The notes beneath the pieces were generated by a model. The model made no database searches and was not told the DNA's origin. It saw only the letters and a list, made by a program, of their open reading frames with translations. Below, piece after piece: positions 35,840 through 46,181 of a DNA stretch of 64,000 bases (positions are counted from its first letter, which is position 1; each line of letters starts with the position of its first letter). The position numbers and the translations under genes were made by a program. The DNA comes from Devosia sp. FKR38 (GTDB lineage: Bacteria; Pseudomonadota; Alphaproteobacteria; Rhizobiales; Devosiaceae): NCBI RefSeq assembly GCF_005222805.1, contig NZ_STGC01000005.1, positions 186,001 through 250,000 of the forward strand. The letters are read 5' to 3'.

Positions 35840-36181
35840 GTGTTGCTATTGCGCAACATTTTGCCTGCCTGCGACCAAACAGCACAATGCCCGCTTGCGG
35901 CTCACAATGCCGTCAGTTACAGCCAAAGTGTCCACAAAAAGCCAACCTGAGGGAGGCGTATCAATGACAGTATCGCATCATCCTCTTCAGGCTGCGGCTA
36001 TGCATGGTTTCACCCGACGCTGAGCGTCGCCCGTGAGCCTTCTCTGGTCTCCTGACCACGGACATTTTCAACCCTAGCCAGCTTTGAGTCGAAACCGGGT
36101 CGTCTGCGACTCCAGTTCCGTCCATTGCACCCCTAACTCTATCAGAGGCCGGACTGCGTTTGCGCGCACCCGGACATCATC
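35840..36181. other. intergenic region with a possible small leader ORF
   Basis: The 342 bases between tag and the DUF1127-like gene have no normal gene. They contain TTGCGCAA at about 35849, the 19-codon ORF at 35964-36023 with a strong ribosome-binding site, and the small hairpin CGACGC-TGA-GCGTCG that overlaps the stop codon of that ORF. Confidence 0.5.
35964..36023 (+). CDS. possible 19-residue leader peptide
   Basis: ATG at 35964 is preceded by GAGGGAGG with a 6-base spacing, one of the strongest ribosome-binding sites in the window. The peptide is MTVSHHPLQAAAMHGFTRR and its TGA stop forms the loop of a 6-bp hairpin (CGACGC / GCGTCG). A leader peptide or small protein is plausible; three histidines are too few to argue for histidine attenuation. 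No function can be assigned. Confidence 0.4.
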   Translation: MTVSHHPLQAAAMHGFTRR

Positions 36182-36442
36182 ATGTCTCAGAACCCTCTCT
36201 CCGAGGGCAGCATCGTGCTGCGCCTTGAATTCTCCATCGCCGACGCCGTGCATCAGCGTGGGCTGTTCTCCGTCCTTGTTGCGGCAGTGTCCGCCTGGTG
36301 GAACCGGCCCCGCTTGCCGCGCGATCTGCCGGAAAGCCTGCGGGCCGACGTCGGCCTGCCGCCCGCAGAAGGCGCGCTGTTATGGTACTCGGTGCCATCG
36401 CGGCCGGCTGTGCCCAGGCTCGACGACCGGAGACGGCATTGA
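36182..36442 (+). CDS. DUF1127-like small protein
   Basis: An 86-residue basic protein. The middle AVSAWWNRPRLPRDLPESLRADVGLPP resembles, in two parts, the W-x-x-R plus L-x-x-D-x-G-L-pattern of DUF1127 (YjiS-like) proteins, some of which bind RNA in alphaproteobacteria. It lies between the possible leader ORF and hisS. The codon use at its C-terminus is less typical, so the exact extent is uncertain. Confidence 0.5.
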   Translation: MSQNPLSEGSIVLRLEFSIADAVHQRGLFSVLVAAVSAWWNRPRLPRDLPESLRADVGLPPAEGALLWYSVPSRPAVPRLDDRRRH

Positions 36443-36547
36443 AAGCCCATGGCGGCCGGGGTCCTCCCCGGTCGCCGACCCGCCGCGCCACTGTTGTTTA
36501 CTGTGGGCCAATCGTCTAGGAACGGCCCGACGTCCAGGAACTGCCAA

Positions 36548-38044
36548 ATGACCGAAAAGACCAAGCTGATCGCCCCGCGTTTGCCACGCGGTTTTGAAGA
36601 CCGCACGCCCGGCGAGATCGCGGCGGTGGGCGCCATGATCGACACCATCCGGCAGGTCTATGAGCGCTATGGTTTTGATCCGGTCGAAACCCCGCTGCTC
36701 GAGCTCACCGAGACGCTGGGCAAGTTCCTGCCCGATACCGATCGGCCCAACGCCGGCGTGTTCTCGCTGCAGGACGATGACGAGCAGTGGATGAGCCTGC
36801 GCTATGATCTGACCGCGCCGCTGGCCCGCTATTTCGCCGAGAATTTCGAAACCCTGCCCAAGCCCTATCGCTCCTATCGCCAGGGCTATGTGTTCCGCAA
36901 TGAAAAGCCCGGTCCGGGCCGCTTCCGCCAGTTCATGCAGTTCGACGCCGACACCGTCGGCGCCGCCGGTCCCGAGGCCGACGCTGAAATGTGCATGATG
37001 ATGGCCGACGTCATGGATGCCCTGGGCCTCAAGGGCCAGTATGTGGTGCGCGTCAACAACCGCAAGGTGCTCGACGGCGTGCTGGCCACAGCCGGCGTCA
37101 GCTCCGATGAGCAGAAGCTGACCGTGCTGCGCGCCATCGACAAGCTCGACAAATTCGGCCCCGAAGGCGTCAAACTGCTGCTCGGCGCCGGTCGCAAGGA
37201 CGAGAGCGGCGACTTCACCAAGGGCGCCGGCCTCTCGGCTGACCAGATCGACTCCATCATCGCCTATGTCGAGAGCGGCATTCCCGCCGCTGGTGTCGAA
37301 CGCGGCAGCAATGCCCATGTCGTGTCGACCATCAACGCTCTGGCGGGCCTCATCGGCGGCTCGGAAGCCGGGCTGCAGGGCGTGCAGGAACTGGCCGCCA
37401 TTTTCGGCCTGGTTTCGGCCGGCGGCTTCTCCGATCGCGTGCTGCTCGATCCCTCTGTGGTGCGTGGCCTCGAATACTACACCGGCCCGGTGTTCGAGAT
37501 CGAACTGACCTTCAAGGTGCAGAACGAAAAGGGTCAGGACGTGGTGTTCGGCTCGGTGGGCGGCGGTGGCCGTTATGATGGCCTGGTGTCGCGCTTCCGC
37601 CGCGAACCGGTGCCGGCCACCGGCTTTTCCATCGGCGTCTCGCGCCTCGCCAATGCCCTCAAGTTGACGGGCAATCTCAAGGCCAGCGAGCCCGTCGGGC
37701 CCGTCGTCGTGCTGGTAATGGACAAGGACCAGACCGCCCGCTACCAGGCCATGGTGAGCGAGCTGCGCAATGCCGGCATCCGCGCGGAAATGTTCCTGGG
37801 CAATACCAAGAATTTCGGCAAGCAGGTGGCCTATGCCGACAAGCGCAATGCGCCCGCCGTTGTCATCGAAGGCAGCCAGGAGCGCGAGCAGGGCATTCTG
37901 CAGATCAAGGATCTGATTGCCGGCAAGCAGGCTGCGGCCGCCATTTCGGACAATGCCGAATGGAAAGCCGCCCGGCCTGGCCAGTTCGAGATCAAGCGTG
38001 ACGATCTCGTCACCGCCATCCAGACGCTGTTGAGCCAGCAATGA
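36548..38044 (+). CDS. hisS: histidyl-tRNA synthetase
   Basis: A 498-residue class II synthetase that charges tRNA-His. Motif 2 ([17 protein letters not shown], near residue 120) and the histidine-binding block ([14 protein letters not shown], near 310) are clear, with a C-terminal anticodon-binding domain. It is longer than the roughly 425-residue E. coli enzyme, as is the alphaproteobacterial form that charges a tRNA lacking G-1; that tRNA lies at 31718. The start ATG 36548 matches the conserved N-terminus; the open frame upstream is not coding. It overlaps hisZ by 4 bases. Confidence 0.97.
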   Translation: MTEKTKLIAPRLPRGFEDRTPGEIAAVGAMIDTIRQVYERYGFDPVETPLLELTETLGKFLPDTDRPNAGVFSLQDDDEQWMSLRYDLTAPLARYFAENFETLPKPYRSYRQGYVFRNEKPGPGRFRQFMQFDADTVGAAGPEADAEMCMMMADVMDALGLKGQYVVRVNNRKVLDGVLATAGVSSDEQKLTVLRAIDKLDKFGPEGVKLLLGAGRKDESGDFTKGAGLSADQIDSIIAYVESGIPAAGVERGSNAHVVSTINALAGLIGGSEAGLQGVQELAAIFGLVSAGGFSDRVLLDPSVVRGLEYYTGPVFEIELTFKVQNEKGQDVVFGSVGGGGRYDGLVSRFRREPVPATGFSIGVSRLANALKLTGNLKASEPVGPVVVLVMDKDQTARYQAMVSELRNAGIRAEMFLGNTKNFGKQVAYADKRNAPAVVIEGSQEREQGILQIKDLIAGKQAAAAISDNAEWKAARPGQFEIKRDDLVTAIQTLLSQQ

Positions 38045-39105
38045 GCGGGGCCGCCGTCCGACGGGTCAATCTGGAGGCCCTGGTAGAGGCCCAGGGCGCC
38101 ACCCGCGCTGCGCCGCCACTGCTGCTCTCGGCCGATGCCTATTTTGACCTCGCCGGCGAGGAATTCGGGAGCCGCCTGCTGTTGACCACCGATACCACCG
38201 GCGCTGAACACTGCCTGCGGCCCGATTTCACGCTGCCGATCGTTCAGGCCTATATCGCCGACGGCGTTGGCCGCCCGGCGGCGTTTTCCTATCTTGGTCC
38301 GATCTTCCGCCAGCGTGAGACCGGCGCCGCCGAGTTCGACCAGGCCGGCATTGAACTGCTGGCCCAGCCCGATGGCGAGGTCGCTCTCGATCAGGTGCTG
38401 ACCTTTGCCCGTGCGGCTGTATCCATCTATGGCATTACGCCCCAGGTGCGCCTGGGCGGCGTGGGCCTGTTTGAAGCGCTGCTGGTGCAGGCCGACATGC
38501 CTGATGCCTGGCGCCCGCGCATCCGCAACCGCTTCGGCCACACCGAGGCGCTGCAGCGCCTGCTGGCGCGTCTTGAGGCGGCCCCCGACTTGCCGCGTGC
38601 CGCGCAGCCGGACCGCGACGAACTGCTCGAAGATGTGACGGCCCAGATGGTATCCTCCGGTCTCAGCCTCAATCAGGGCAGGGGACCCGCCGAGATCGTC
38701 GATCGCTATCTCGAGCAGCAGGCGCTCGACGCGGCCCATGTTCCGCCGGCGACCCTGGCCCTGCTGCGCGATTATCTCGCCATTTCCGGCCCGGCCCTGC
38801 AGGCGCTGACGCGCATCGAGGCGCTGGCTGAGCGGCATCGCCTGATGCTGGGCGCGCCGATCCGCGCTATTCGACGGCACCTCAATGCGCTGGGCGAAAG
38901 CCCCGTAAGCTTTGACGCGGCCTTCTCGCCCCGTCTCGACTATTATACCGGCATTGTCTTTGAGATGACCGGGCCGCGCGGCGACGTGCTGGCCTCGGGC
39001 GGACAGTATGACCGGCTGCTCGAACGCCTGGGCGCCACAGCGCCCATCGCCGCCTCGGGCTGCTCGGTCTGGGTCGATCGCCTGGAAGCCGAGGTTCGCT
39101 CATGA
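38041..39105 (+). CDS. hisZ: ATP phosphoribosyltransferase regulatory subunit
   Basis: A 354-residue HisRS-like protein without tRNA-charging activity that is needed by the short form of HisG. It retains class II synthetase blocks ([35 protein letters not shown] divided by residues 75-105, and [15 protein letters not shown] near 300) but lacks an anticodon-binding domain. It overlaps hisS and hisG by 4 bases (ATGA) on each side, so the three are co-translated. It acts in the first step of histidine synthesis. Confidence 0.96.
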   Translation: MSGAAVRRVNLEALVEAQGATRAAPPLLLSADAYFDLAGEEFGSRLLLTTDTTGAEHCLRPDFTLPIVQAYIADGVGRPAAFSYLGPIFRQRETGAAEFDQAGIELLAQPDGEVALDQVLTFARAAVSIYGITPQVRLGGVGLFEALLVQADMPDAWRPRIRNRFGHTEALQRLLARLEAAPDLPRAAQPDRDELLEDVTAQMVSSGLSLNQGRGPAEIVDRYLEQQALDAAHVPPATLALLRDYLAISGPALQALTRIEALAERHRLMLGAPIRAIRRHLNALGESPVSFDAAFSPRLDYYTGIVFEMTGPRGDVLASGGQYDRLLERLGATAPIAASGCSVWVDRLEAEVRS

Positions 39106-39815
39106 GCACGCCCAGCCTGACGCTTGCCGTTCCCTCCAAGGGGCGGCTGGAAGAACTGACCCGCGAGTGGTTTGCGGCCAATGGCCTGACCATTACCCGC
39201 CCCGGCGGCGCGCGGTCCTATCTCGGCGCCATCGAAGGCGTGCCCGAGGTGACGGTGCGCTTCTTTCCGGCCTCGGAAATCGCCCGTGAACTGATCCGCG
39301 GCGCCATTGACCTGGGCGTGACCGGGCTTGACCTCATCCACGAGACCAGCGAAACCGGCCCCGCCGCTGTCGAGACGCTCAAGCCACTCGGCTTTGGCGG
39401 CGCCGATGTGGTGGTTGCCGTGCCCGAGGCCTGGATCGACGTCACCCATATGCACGATCTGGCCGATGTCGCGTCGGACTTCCGCAGCCGCCACGGCCGC
39501 TGGATGCGCATCGCCACCAAATACATCACCATCACCCGTCAGCACTTCGCGGCCGCCGGCATCGCGGAATACCGCACGGTGGAAAGCCTGGGCGCCACCG
39601 AAGCCGCACCGGCCTCTGGCGTGGCCGATATCGTGGTCGATATCACCACCACGGGCTCGACGCTGGCCGCCAATGGCCTGCGCGTGCTGGAAGATGGCGT
39701 GATGCTGGAGAGCCAGGCGTGCCTGTTTGCAGCGCGCAGATCGGACAGTTCCGCCGAGAAGCGGGCACTGCTGGCCGGCTTCCTCGGCCGGCTCGGGCTG
39801 GCGCCAACCGCATAG
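39102..39815 (+). CDS. hisG: ATP phosphoribosyltransferase, short form
   Basis: A 237-residue enzyme for the first step of histidine synthesis (PRPP plus ATP to phosphoribosyl-ATP). The short length, lack of a C-terminal regulatory domain and adjacency to hisZ all identify the HisGS type. Recognisable parts include LAVPSKGRLEE at the start, DLGVTGLDLIHE near 70, and the PRPP loop VVDITTTGSTLAANGL near 185. Feedback inhibition by histidine would work through HisZ. Confidence 0.96.
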   Translation: MSTPSLTLAVPSKGRLEELTREWFAANGLTITRPGGARSYLGAIEGVPEVTVRFFPASEIARELIRGAIDLGVTGLDLIHETSETGPAAVETLKPLGFGGADVVVAVPEAWIDVTHMHDLADVASDFRSRHGRWMRIATKYITITRQHFAAAGIAEYRTVESLGATEAAPASGVADIVVDITTTGSTLAANGLRVLEDGVMLESQACLFAARRSDSSAEKRALLAGFLGRLGLAPTA

Positions 39816-39881
39816 GGCATAACCGCATTGTCAGCCGTCCCCGATTCACGCCACAACTCGGGGAACAGGCCGGGGGACCAT

Positions 39882-41105
39882 ATGGCCGACGCTGTCGAGC
39901 TGACTATTCTGATGCCGTGCCTGAACGAGGCCGAAACCCTGGCCATTTGCATCGGCAAGGCACAGGGCTTTCTGGCCCGTACCGGCATCGTCGGCGAGGT
40001 GCTGATCGCTGACAATGGGTCCACCGACGGTTCGCAGGCGATCGCTGAGGCTCATGGCGCACGTGTGGTTGACGTCCCTGAGCGCGGCTATGGCGCCGCG
40101 TTGGGGGCTGGCATTGCCGCAGCCCAGGGGCGCTATGTCATCATGGGCGATGCCGATGACAGCTATGATTTTTCGCGTCTGGACGCCTTTGTCGCCGCCC
40201 TGCGCGACGGCGCTGACCTGGTGATGGGCAATCGCTTTGCCGGCGGCATTGCCCCCGGCGCCATGCCCTGGCACCACCGCTATATCGGCAATCCCGTGCT
40301 GAGCTTTGTCGGACGCCTGCTGTTCCGCACGCCGGTGCGCGACTTCCATTGTGGCCTGCGGGGCTTCTCCCGTGCCGCGGTACAAGGCCTGACCCTGCGC
40401 ACCATGGGCATGGAATTCGCCTCCGAAATGGTGGTCAAGGCGACGCTGGCTCAACTCGACATCCGCGAAGTGCCCACGGCGCTGGCCAAGGATGGGCGTT
40501 CGCGCCCGCCGCATCTGCGCTCCTTCCGCGATGGCTGGCGCCATCTGCGCTTCCTTCTGCTGTTTTCGCCGCGCTGGCTGTTTCTCTATCCCGGCGTGGC
40601 GCTGCTGTTGATGGGCCTTTTGGTTGGCGGCACGCTGCTGCACGGCCCGGTGCGCCTGGGCGGGGTCACCTTCGACATCCACACTTTCCTCGTGGCCGCG
40701 CTTTGCGTCATCGTCGGGGTGCAGTCGATCGCCTTTGCCATCATCGGCCGGCGCTTTGCCTCCCGCTATGGCTTCATCCCGCGTTCCGACCAATATGACC
40801 GCCTGCTCGAAGGCCTGACATTGGAGCGCATCCTACTGGTCGCCGTGCTGCTCATGGTCGTCGGCATGACCGCGCTGGTCTGGGGCCTGGCCGAATGGGC
40901 CGCGCGCGACTATGGCCCGCTCAACCCCAGCAGCACTATGCGTCCGGTTATCCTGGCCATGACCGCCCTGGTCTGCGGCTTTCAACTGATGATGAGCGGC
41001 TTCATGTCGTCCATGATCAATATTCCCATCTATGAGCGCCGGCTGGCTGACGCGCCGGAGCCGGACGATCATCTGCAGCGCCGCCGCAGCACCGACAGGA
41101 CCTGA
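39882..41105 (+). CDS. membrane-anchored glycosyltransferase, family 2
   Basis: A 407-residue protein with an N-terminal GT-A domain (LTILMPCLNEAETL, ADNGSTDGS, and the metal-binding GDADDSYDF near residue 90) and four C-terminal membrane helices starting near residue 225. It resembles polyprenyl-phosphate glycosyltransferases of the DPM1/GtrB type, which load a sugar onto a lipid carrier. GGGGGA lies 6 bases before ATG 39882. The TSUP permease gene starts 6 bases after it. Sugar and target are unknown. Confidence 0.88.
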   Translation: MADAVELTILMPCLNEAETLAICIGKAQGFLARTGIVGEVLIADNGSTDGSQAIAEAHGARVVDVPERGYGAALGAGIAAAQGRYVIMGDADDSYDFSRLDAFVAALRDGADLVMGNRFAGGIAPGAMPWHHRYIGNPVLSFVGRLLFRTPVRDFHCGLRGFSRAAVQGLTLRTMGMEFASEMVVKATLAQLDIREVPTALAKDGRSRPPHLRSFRDGWRHLRFLLLFSPRWLFLYPGVALLLMGLLVGGTLLHGPVRLGGVTFDIHTFLVAALCVIVGVQSIAFAIIGRRFASRYGFIPRSDQYDRLLEGLTLERILLVAVLLMVVGMTALVWGLAEWAARDYGPLNPSSTMRPVILAMTALVCGFQLMMSGFMSSMINIPIYERRLADAPEPDDHLQRRRSTDRT

Positions 41106-41111
41106 CCCCTC

Positions 41112-41861
41112 ATGCTTGAACCCATGGTGCTGTTGGCGCTGGCCGGCGTCGGCATGCTGGCCGGCTTTGTCGATGCCATTGCCGGTGGCGGCGGCATGAT
41201 TGCGCTGCCCGCGCTGCTGTCAGCCGGCCTGCCGCCGGTGGCGGCGCTGGCCACCAACAAGCTGCAGTCGGTGATCGGCACCGGCATGGCCGCCGTCACC
41301 TATTGGCGGCGGGGCTTCATCAACCTCCGCGCCCTTGTGCCGGCTATTGCCGCGACCTATGCGGGCAGCTTCGCTGGGGCGCTGATCGTCAAGCAGATTG
41401 ATACCAGCCTGCTCAATGTTGCGGTTCCCGTCGCGCTGATCTGCATCGCGCTGTATTTTCTGTTTGCCCCAAATCTGTCTGACGCAGACCGCGCAGCGCG
41501 GCTGCCGTTCGCGCGTTTCGTGCCGCTGCTTGGCTTTGGCATTGGTTTCTATGACGGCATTTTTGGCCCTGGAACCGGTTCGTTCCTGACCATTGGCTTT
41601 GTCATGCTCTTTGGCCTTGGCCTGACCCGCGCCTCAGGCAACACCAAGGTCCTCAACGTGACGTCCAATCTGGCGGCACTGACGATTTTTGTCTCTGCTG
41701 GGGATGTGATCTGGCCCGCTGCGCTGGCCATGGCCGCAGGGCAGCTGGTCGGCGGCTATCTGGGCGCACGCATCGGCATCCGCTTTGGCGCCAGGATCAT
41801 CCGGCCGCTGGTGGTGGTGGTGTCGATCGCCCTGGCCTTGCGCATCCTTCTGGCGCACTGA
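41112..41861 (+). CDS. TSUP-family (TauE/SafE) membrane permease
   Basis: A 249-residue inner-membrane protein with seven to eight hydrophobic segments. The two family repeats are visible: GFVDAIAGGGGMIALPALL near residue 15 with ATNKLQSVIG, and GFYDGIFGPGTGSFLTIGFV near 145 with SGNTKVLNVTSNLAAL. Members move sulfur-containing anions or organic acids; the substrate here is unknown. It is co-transcribed with the glycosyltransferase by spacing. Confidence 0.92.
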   Translation: MLEPMVLLALAGVGMLAGFVDAIAGGGGMIALPALLSAGLPPVAALATNKLQSVIGTGMAAVTYWRRGFINLRALVPAIAATYAGSFAGALIVKQIDTSLLNVAVPVALICIALYFLFAPNLSDADRAARLPFARFVPLLGFGIGFYDGIFGPGTGSFLTIGFVMLFGLGLTRASGNTKVLNVTSNLAALTIFVSAGDVIWPAALAMAAGQLVGGYLGARIGIRFGARIIRPLVVVVSIALALRILLAH

Positions 41862-41873
41862 GCCCAGCCAGGG

Positions 41874-42113
41874 TCAGGCCGGATCGAGCCCAGCCGCTGC
41901 GCGCAGCGCTGCATTGATGCGATCCTGCCAACCCGGACCATCATCCTGGAAATGCTCCAGCACGGCGCGATCGAGCCGCAGCGTCACCATCTCCTTGCCC
42001 TCGGGCGGCGTGCGCGGGGCGGCCGGCGCGGCCATGACGGGCTTGGTGGTCACAGCCTTGAAGGCGGCCTCGGCCTGGTCAAGGGCACTGCCGCTGCGTC
42101 GGGTGGGCTTCAT
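41874..42113 (-). CDS. orphan BrnA-like antitoxin-family protein
   Basis: A 79-residue protein whose C-terminal half, EMVTLRLDRAVLEHFQDDGPGWQDRINAALRAA in two parts (beta strand then helix pair), matches the ribbon-helix-helix-like BrnA family. BrnA is the antitoxin to the RNase toxin BrnT, whose gene should lie just upstream. Here the upstream 114 bases have no toxin gene, so this is an orphan that may work as a stand-alone DNA-binding protein. Confidence 0.7.
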   Translation of the reverse strand: MKPTRRSGSALDQAEAAFKAVTTKPVMAAPAAPRTPPEGKEMVTLRLDRAVLEHFQDDGPGWQDRINAALRAAAGLDPA

Positions 42114-42227
42114 CGAATCGCCTCCAATGGGATGATCGCGAAGTTAGCCGCCCTTGCGCGCCCGCGGCAGGCGGAAAATGGCCCATCCCGAAAGACGGTT
42201 TGGGGATGCCTGCACCCCCAAACCAGA

Positions 42228-42941
42228 TCAGACGGCTGTCTCGAAGATTGACGCCAACTGTTCCAGCAGCGTTTTCTGCTGGCTGCTGCCATAGGCGGAC
42301 TGGGCCGTTGCCAACAGGCTTGCGACGCCGGTGCTGCCCTCGTCGGCGTCGGAGTCATCGCCGCCGACACCTGGCGGTGGCCCACCCGGCGGTGGACCGC
42401 CGGCATGGGCTTCGTCGTCCCCGGCGGCATCGTTCAGCGCTGATTTGACGGCATCCAGGAAGCTGCTGCTTTCCGTCTCGGTGATGGCGCCATCGCCGTC
42501 GCTGTCGATCAGGTCGAACAGCTTCTTGAGGCCCTCGCTGCCGATGGCATCGGCGCCTTCGTCGTCGCCCAGTTCGGCCAGCGAGACCGAGCCATCGCCA
42601 TTGCTGTCGGTGTCCTTGAAGATGTCAGCATTGCTGGGGGCCGCCATCTGCTGGGTCATGAAGGCCATGCCCTGCATGCGGTCGGCCATCTGCTTGTCGA
42701 AGGCGTCCTTCTCGGCGCTGGTGACGCTGCCGCTGCCGTCCTGGTCCATCGCCGAGAACAGGGCCTGGGTCCGGCTGGCAGATTTGGCATCAGAAGCGCC
42801 CTTGGGCGCACTCTGCATCAACTCGTCCAGCGTCAGGCCATTGTCGCTATTGCTGTCGAGGCTGGCAAAGCTGGGGGGACGAAACGGCGTGCGGATCAGC
42901 TGTGAAGCCGACTGCGCACCAACACTGCTGGTTGTCGACAT
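42228..42941 (-). CDS. EF-hand calcium-binding protein
   Basis: A 237-residue acidic protein with four EF-hand loops: DSNSDNGLTLDE near residue 28, DQDGSGSVTSAE near 66, DSNGDGSVSLAE near 112 and DSDGDGAITETE near 143. All keep the 1-3-5-12 acidic/polar pattern, so calcium binding is likely. A Gly/Pro/Asp-rich linker (AGGPPPGGPPPGVGGDD) leads to a helical C-terminus. No signal peptide is seen; the N-terminus STTSSVGAQSASQ is polar, like proteins exported by other routes or retained in the cytoplasm. Confidence 0.85.
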   Translation of the reverse strand: MSTTSSVGAQSASQLIRTPFRPPSFASLDSNSDNGLTLDELMQSAPKGASDAKSASRTQALFSAMDQDGSGSVTSAEKDAFDKQMADRMQGMAFMTQQMAAPSNADIFKDTDSNGDGSVSLAELGDDEGADAIGSEGLKKLFDLIDSDGDGAITETESSSFLDAVKSALNDAAGDDEAHAGGPPPGGPPPGVGGDDSDADEGSTGVASLLATAQSAYGSSQQKTLLEQLASIFETAV

Positions 42942-43093
42942 GGCACTCCTTGTCGGTCGCGACCGGCGCTTCCGGTCCCGTTCACTCAGCCGTGATCGTG
43001 GTTAACCCAAGCTTAACAGAGCCCTCTGCTGCCACGAGGTGGAGAAGAGTTAATCTTCCGGCAAGATTGGTTAGCTTCCCCGACAGACAGCAA

Positions 43094-43121
43094 AAAGGCG
43101 CGGTGTTGCCACCGCGCCTTT
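43094..43121 (-). terminator. Rho-independent terminator of groESL
   Basis: A perfect 12-bp stem (AAAGGCGCGGTG / CACCGCGCCTTT) with a TTGC loop. On the minus strand it ends in CCTTTTTG; on the plus strand in CCTTTCTTG, so it may work in both directions. It lies 134 bases beyond the groEL stop codon. Confidence 0.8.
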
Positions 43122-43173
43122 CTTGTGAAGTCCGTGACTGGGAAGAAACGAACTCCAGAACTGTGTTGGTTGG

Positions 43174-43200
43174 TTGGACTTCTTAGAAGTCCATACCGCC
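43174..43200 (-). repeat. downstream copy of the groEL 3' end
   Basis: Twenty-seven bases identical to 43246-43272, which encode the last residues of GroEL (GGMDF), the stop codon and the following bases. The copies are 72 bases apart in the same orientation and the same reading frame. Both contain the inverted repeat GGACTTC-TAA-GAAGTCC (minus strand) centred on the stop codon. Confidence 0.8.
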
Positions 43201-43201
43201 A

Positions 43202-43226
43202 CTCGGACCGGCTTGACCGGTCCGAG
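43202..43226 (-). repeat. hairpin between the two groEL-tail copies
   Basis: CTCGGACCGG / CCGGTCCGAG is a perfect 10-bp stem with a CTTGA loop. With no T-run on the minus strand it is more likely an mRNA 3'-end stabiliser or processing site than a terminator. Confidence 0.6.
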
Positions 43227-43254
43227 CACTTTACGCTTTGGGCGTTTGGACTTC

Positions 43255-44952
<1,698 letters not shown>

Positions 44953-45243
44953 TTAGCCTTCGACGATGCCCATGATGTCGCTTTCCTTCATGATCAGCAG
45001 GTCTTCGCCGTTCAGCTTGACCTCGGTGCCGCTCCACTTGCCGAACAGCACGCGGTCGCCGGCCTTGACGTCCAGGGCATTGATCTTGCCATTTTCGTCA
45101 CGGGCGCCAGGACCGACGGAGACAATGATGCCCTCGGACGGCTTTTCCTTGGCGGTATCGGGGATGATGATCCCACCCTTGGTCTTTTCTTCGCTGTCGA
45201 GGCGACGGACGACCACGCGGTCGTGCAGAGGACGGAAGCCCAT
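44953..45243 (-). CDS. groS: co-chaperonin GroES (10 kDa)
   Basis: A 96-residue lid of the GroEL folding chamber. [20 protein letters not shown] and the mobile-loop region [17 protein letters not shown] are typical, as is the end [18 protein letters not shown] at 45243 has GGAG 6 bases upstream; an open frame upstream across the promoter is not coding. It is the first gene of the groESL operon. Confidence 0.98.
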   Translation of the reverse strand: MGFRPLHDRVVVRRLDSEEKTKGGIIIPDTAKEKPSEGIIVSVGPGARDENGKINALDVKAGDRVLFGKWSGTEVKLNGEDLLIMKESDIMGIVEG

Positions 45244-45285
45244 GATTTGCTCCTTAGTGGCAGCAGGGTATGATGCAATTTCGGT

Positions 45286-45322
45286 GCCTGTTAGCACTCG
45301 ACGATAGAGAGTGCTAACAGGC
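45286..45322. promoter_or_regulatory. CIRCE element (HrcA operator)
   Basis: TTAGCACTC-N9-GAGTGCTAA at 45291-45317 matches the CIRCE consensus in all 18 arm bases; the arms extend by five further pairs (GCCTG / CAGGC). It lies between the predicted promoter and the groES start, so HrcA would repress groESL at normal temperature. Confidence 0.96.
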
Positions 45323-45328
45323 TGCCGG

Positions 45329-45357
45329 GATATAGGACCGGCCCCCGAGCAAGTCAA
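45329..45357 (-). promoter_or_regulatory. predicted groESL promoter
   Basis: On the minus strand TTGACT (complement of 45352-45357) and TATATC (complement of 45329-45334) are exactly 17 bases apart, and CIRCE begins about 7 bases after the -10 box. The CTTGACTT form of the -35 box would also suit RpoH-type sigma factors. Confidence 0.75.
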
Positions 45358-45428
45358 GATCGGCCGGCCTCAGTTTGTGCACAGCAGGGGGCTAGCCTGT
45401 CCCTTTCTCCAACCGATGGCAGGATGAC

Positions 45429-45791
45429 ATGACACGCCAATGTCTGGACAAGGATATCAAGATCACCCCGGTGGAAGGCCGCGTACACGTCATCTTTGAT
45501 GATGCCGAAATCGCCAGTTCCATCAACGCGATGCACCTGGACGAGCCAGGCTGCCCGCGCCGGGTCTATTTCCCGCGCGCTGACATCCAGCCCGGCATCC
45601 TCGAAGAGAGCGAGACGCGCACCACCTGTCCCTATAAGGGCGAGGCGTCCTATTGCACCATCAAGACGCTGACGGCCACCGGCGTGGACCAGGTCTGGTA
45701 TTACCCCGATCCCTGTCCCTTGGTGGAGCCTATCCGCGATATGCTGGCCTTCTGGGGCGATCGCATTGAGATCCGCTACTCGGCGGTCTAG
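45429..45791 (+). CDS. DUF427-domain protein
   Basis: A 120-residue cytoplasmic protein matching the DUF427 fold: KITPVEGRVHVIFDDAEIASS at the start, then a VYFPRADI segment, and the TTCPYKGEASYCTI and VWYYPDPCP blocks characteristic of the family. The biochemical role of DUF427 is unknown. It is monocistronic and divergent from groES, starting about 100 bases beyond CIRCE. Confidence 0.88.
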   Translation: MTRQCLDKDIKITPVEGRVHVIFDDAEIASSINAMHLDEPGCPRRVYFPRADIQPGILEESETRTTCPYKGEASYCTIKTLTATGVDQVWYYPDPCPLVEPIRDMLAFWGDRIEIRYSAV

Positions 45792-45926
45792 CCGGGCAGG
45801 GGGCTTGAAACCCGGGGCGCTTGCTGCGGCCAGCGCCCCTTCGGCGCTGCCAGAAGGGCGGCTCTCGGCACGGCTTTTTTCGCGCGGCCTCTTTCGTCCC
45901 GGACAAAGCTGGGTCATAAGGCACCC

Positions 45927-46121
45927 ATGACCCAGGAAAACACACTTCAGATCAAGCTCCGCCTCAAGGGCGGCAGTGGTCCCAATGCCAACTGGCACTG
46001 GGAAATCCATGATTCCACCGGCAAGGTGGTCAAGACCGGCAGCGCCGTTGGCCCCGAGCACAAGGCGTTCGCCACCGCGCGCATTGCCAAGGAAAAGCTG
46101 GAACAGTCTGCCAGCCGCTAA
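45927..46121 (+). CDS. small conserved-looking protein
   Basis: A 64-residue soluble protein with LRLKGGSGPNANWHWEIHD and a mostly beta N-terminal half followed by a helix (EHKAFATARIAKEKLEQ). It has no signal peptide. The codon pattern is like that of its neighbours and the transporter gene follows after 60 bases. No family could be named with confidence. Confidence 0.6.
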   Translation: MTQENTLQIKLRLKGGSGPNANWHWEIHDSTGKVVKTGSAVGPEHKAFATARIAKEKLEQSASR

Positions 46122-46181
46122 CCCGCCGGCGCGCCGATCAGGCGCGCCTGCTCCCGCCTCGATCCCAGCGACGAGTAGACC

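Larger units (their letters stand above)
42942..43254. other. intergenic tract with terminators and groEL-tail duplication
   Basis: These 313 bases have no gene. The left part is upstream sequence of the EF-hand gene. From 43094 on they hold a strong terminator, a second copy of the groEL 3' end, and a 10-bp hairpin, described as separate features. Confidence 0.7.

Noticed and set aside
35964..36023. histidine-attenuation leader for hisSZG
   Set aside because: The peptide has only three scattered His codons, hisS begins over 500 bases further on, and another gene intervenes.
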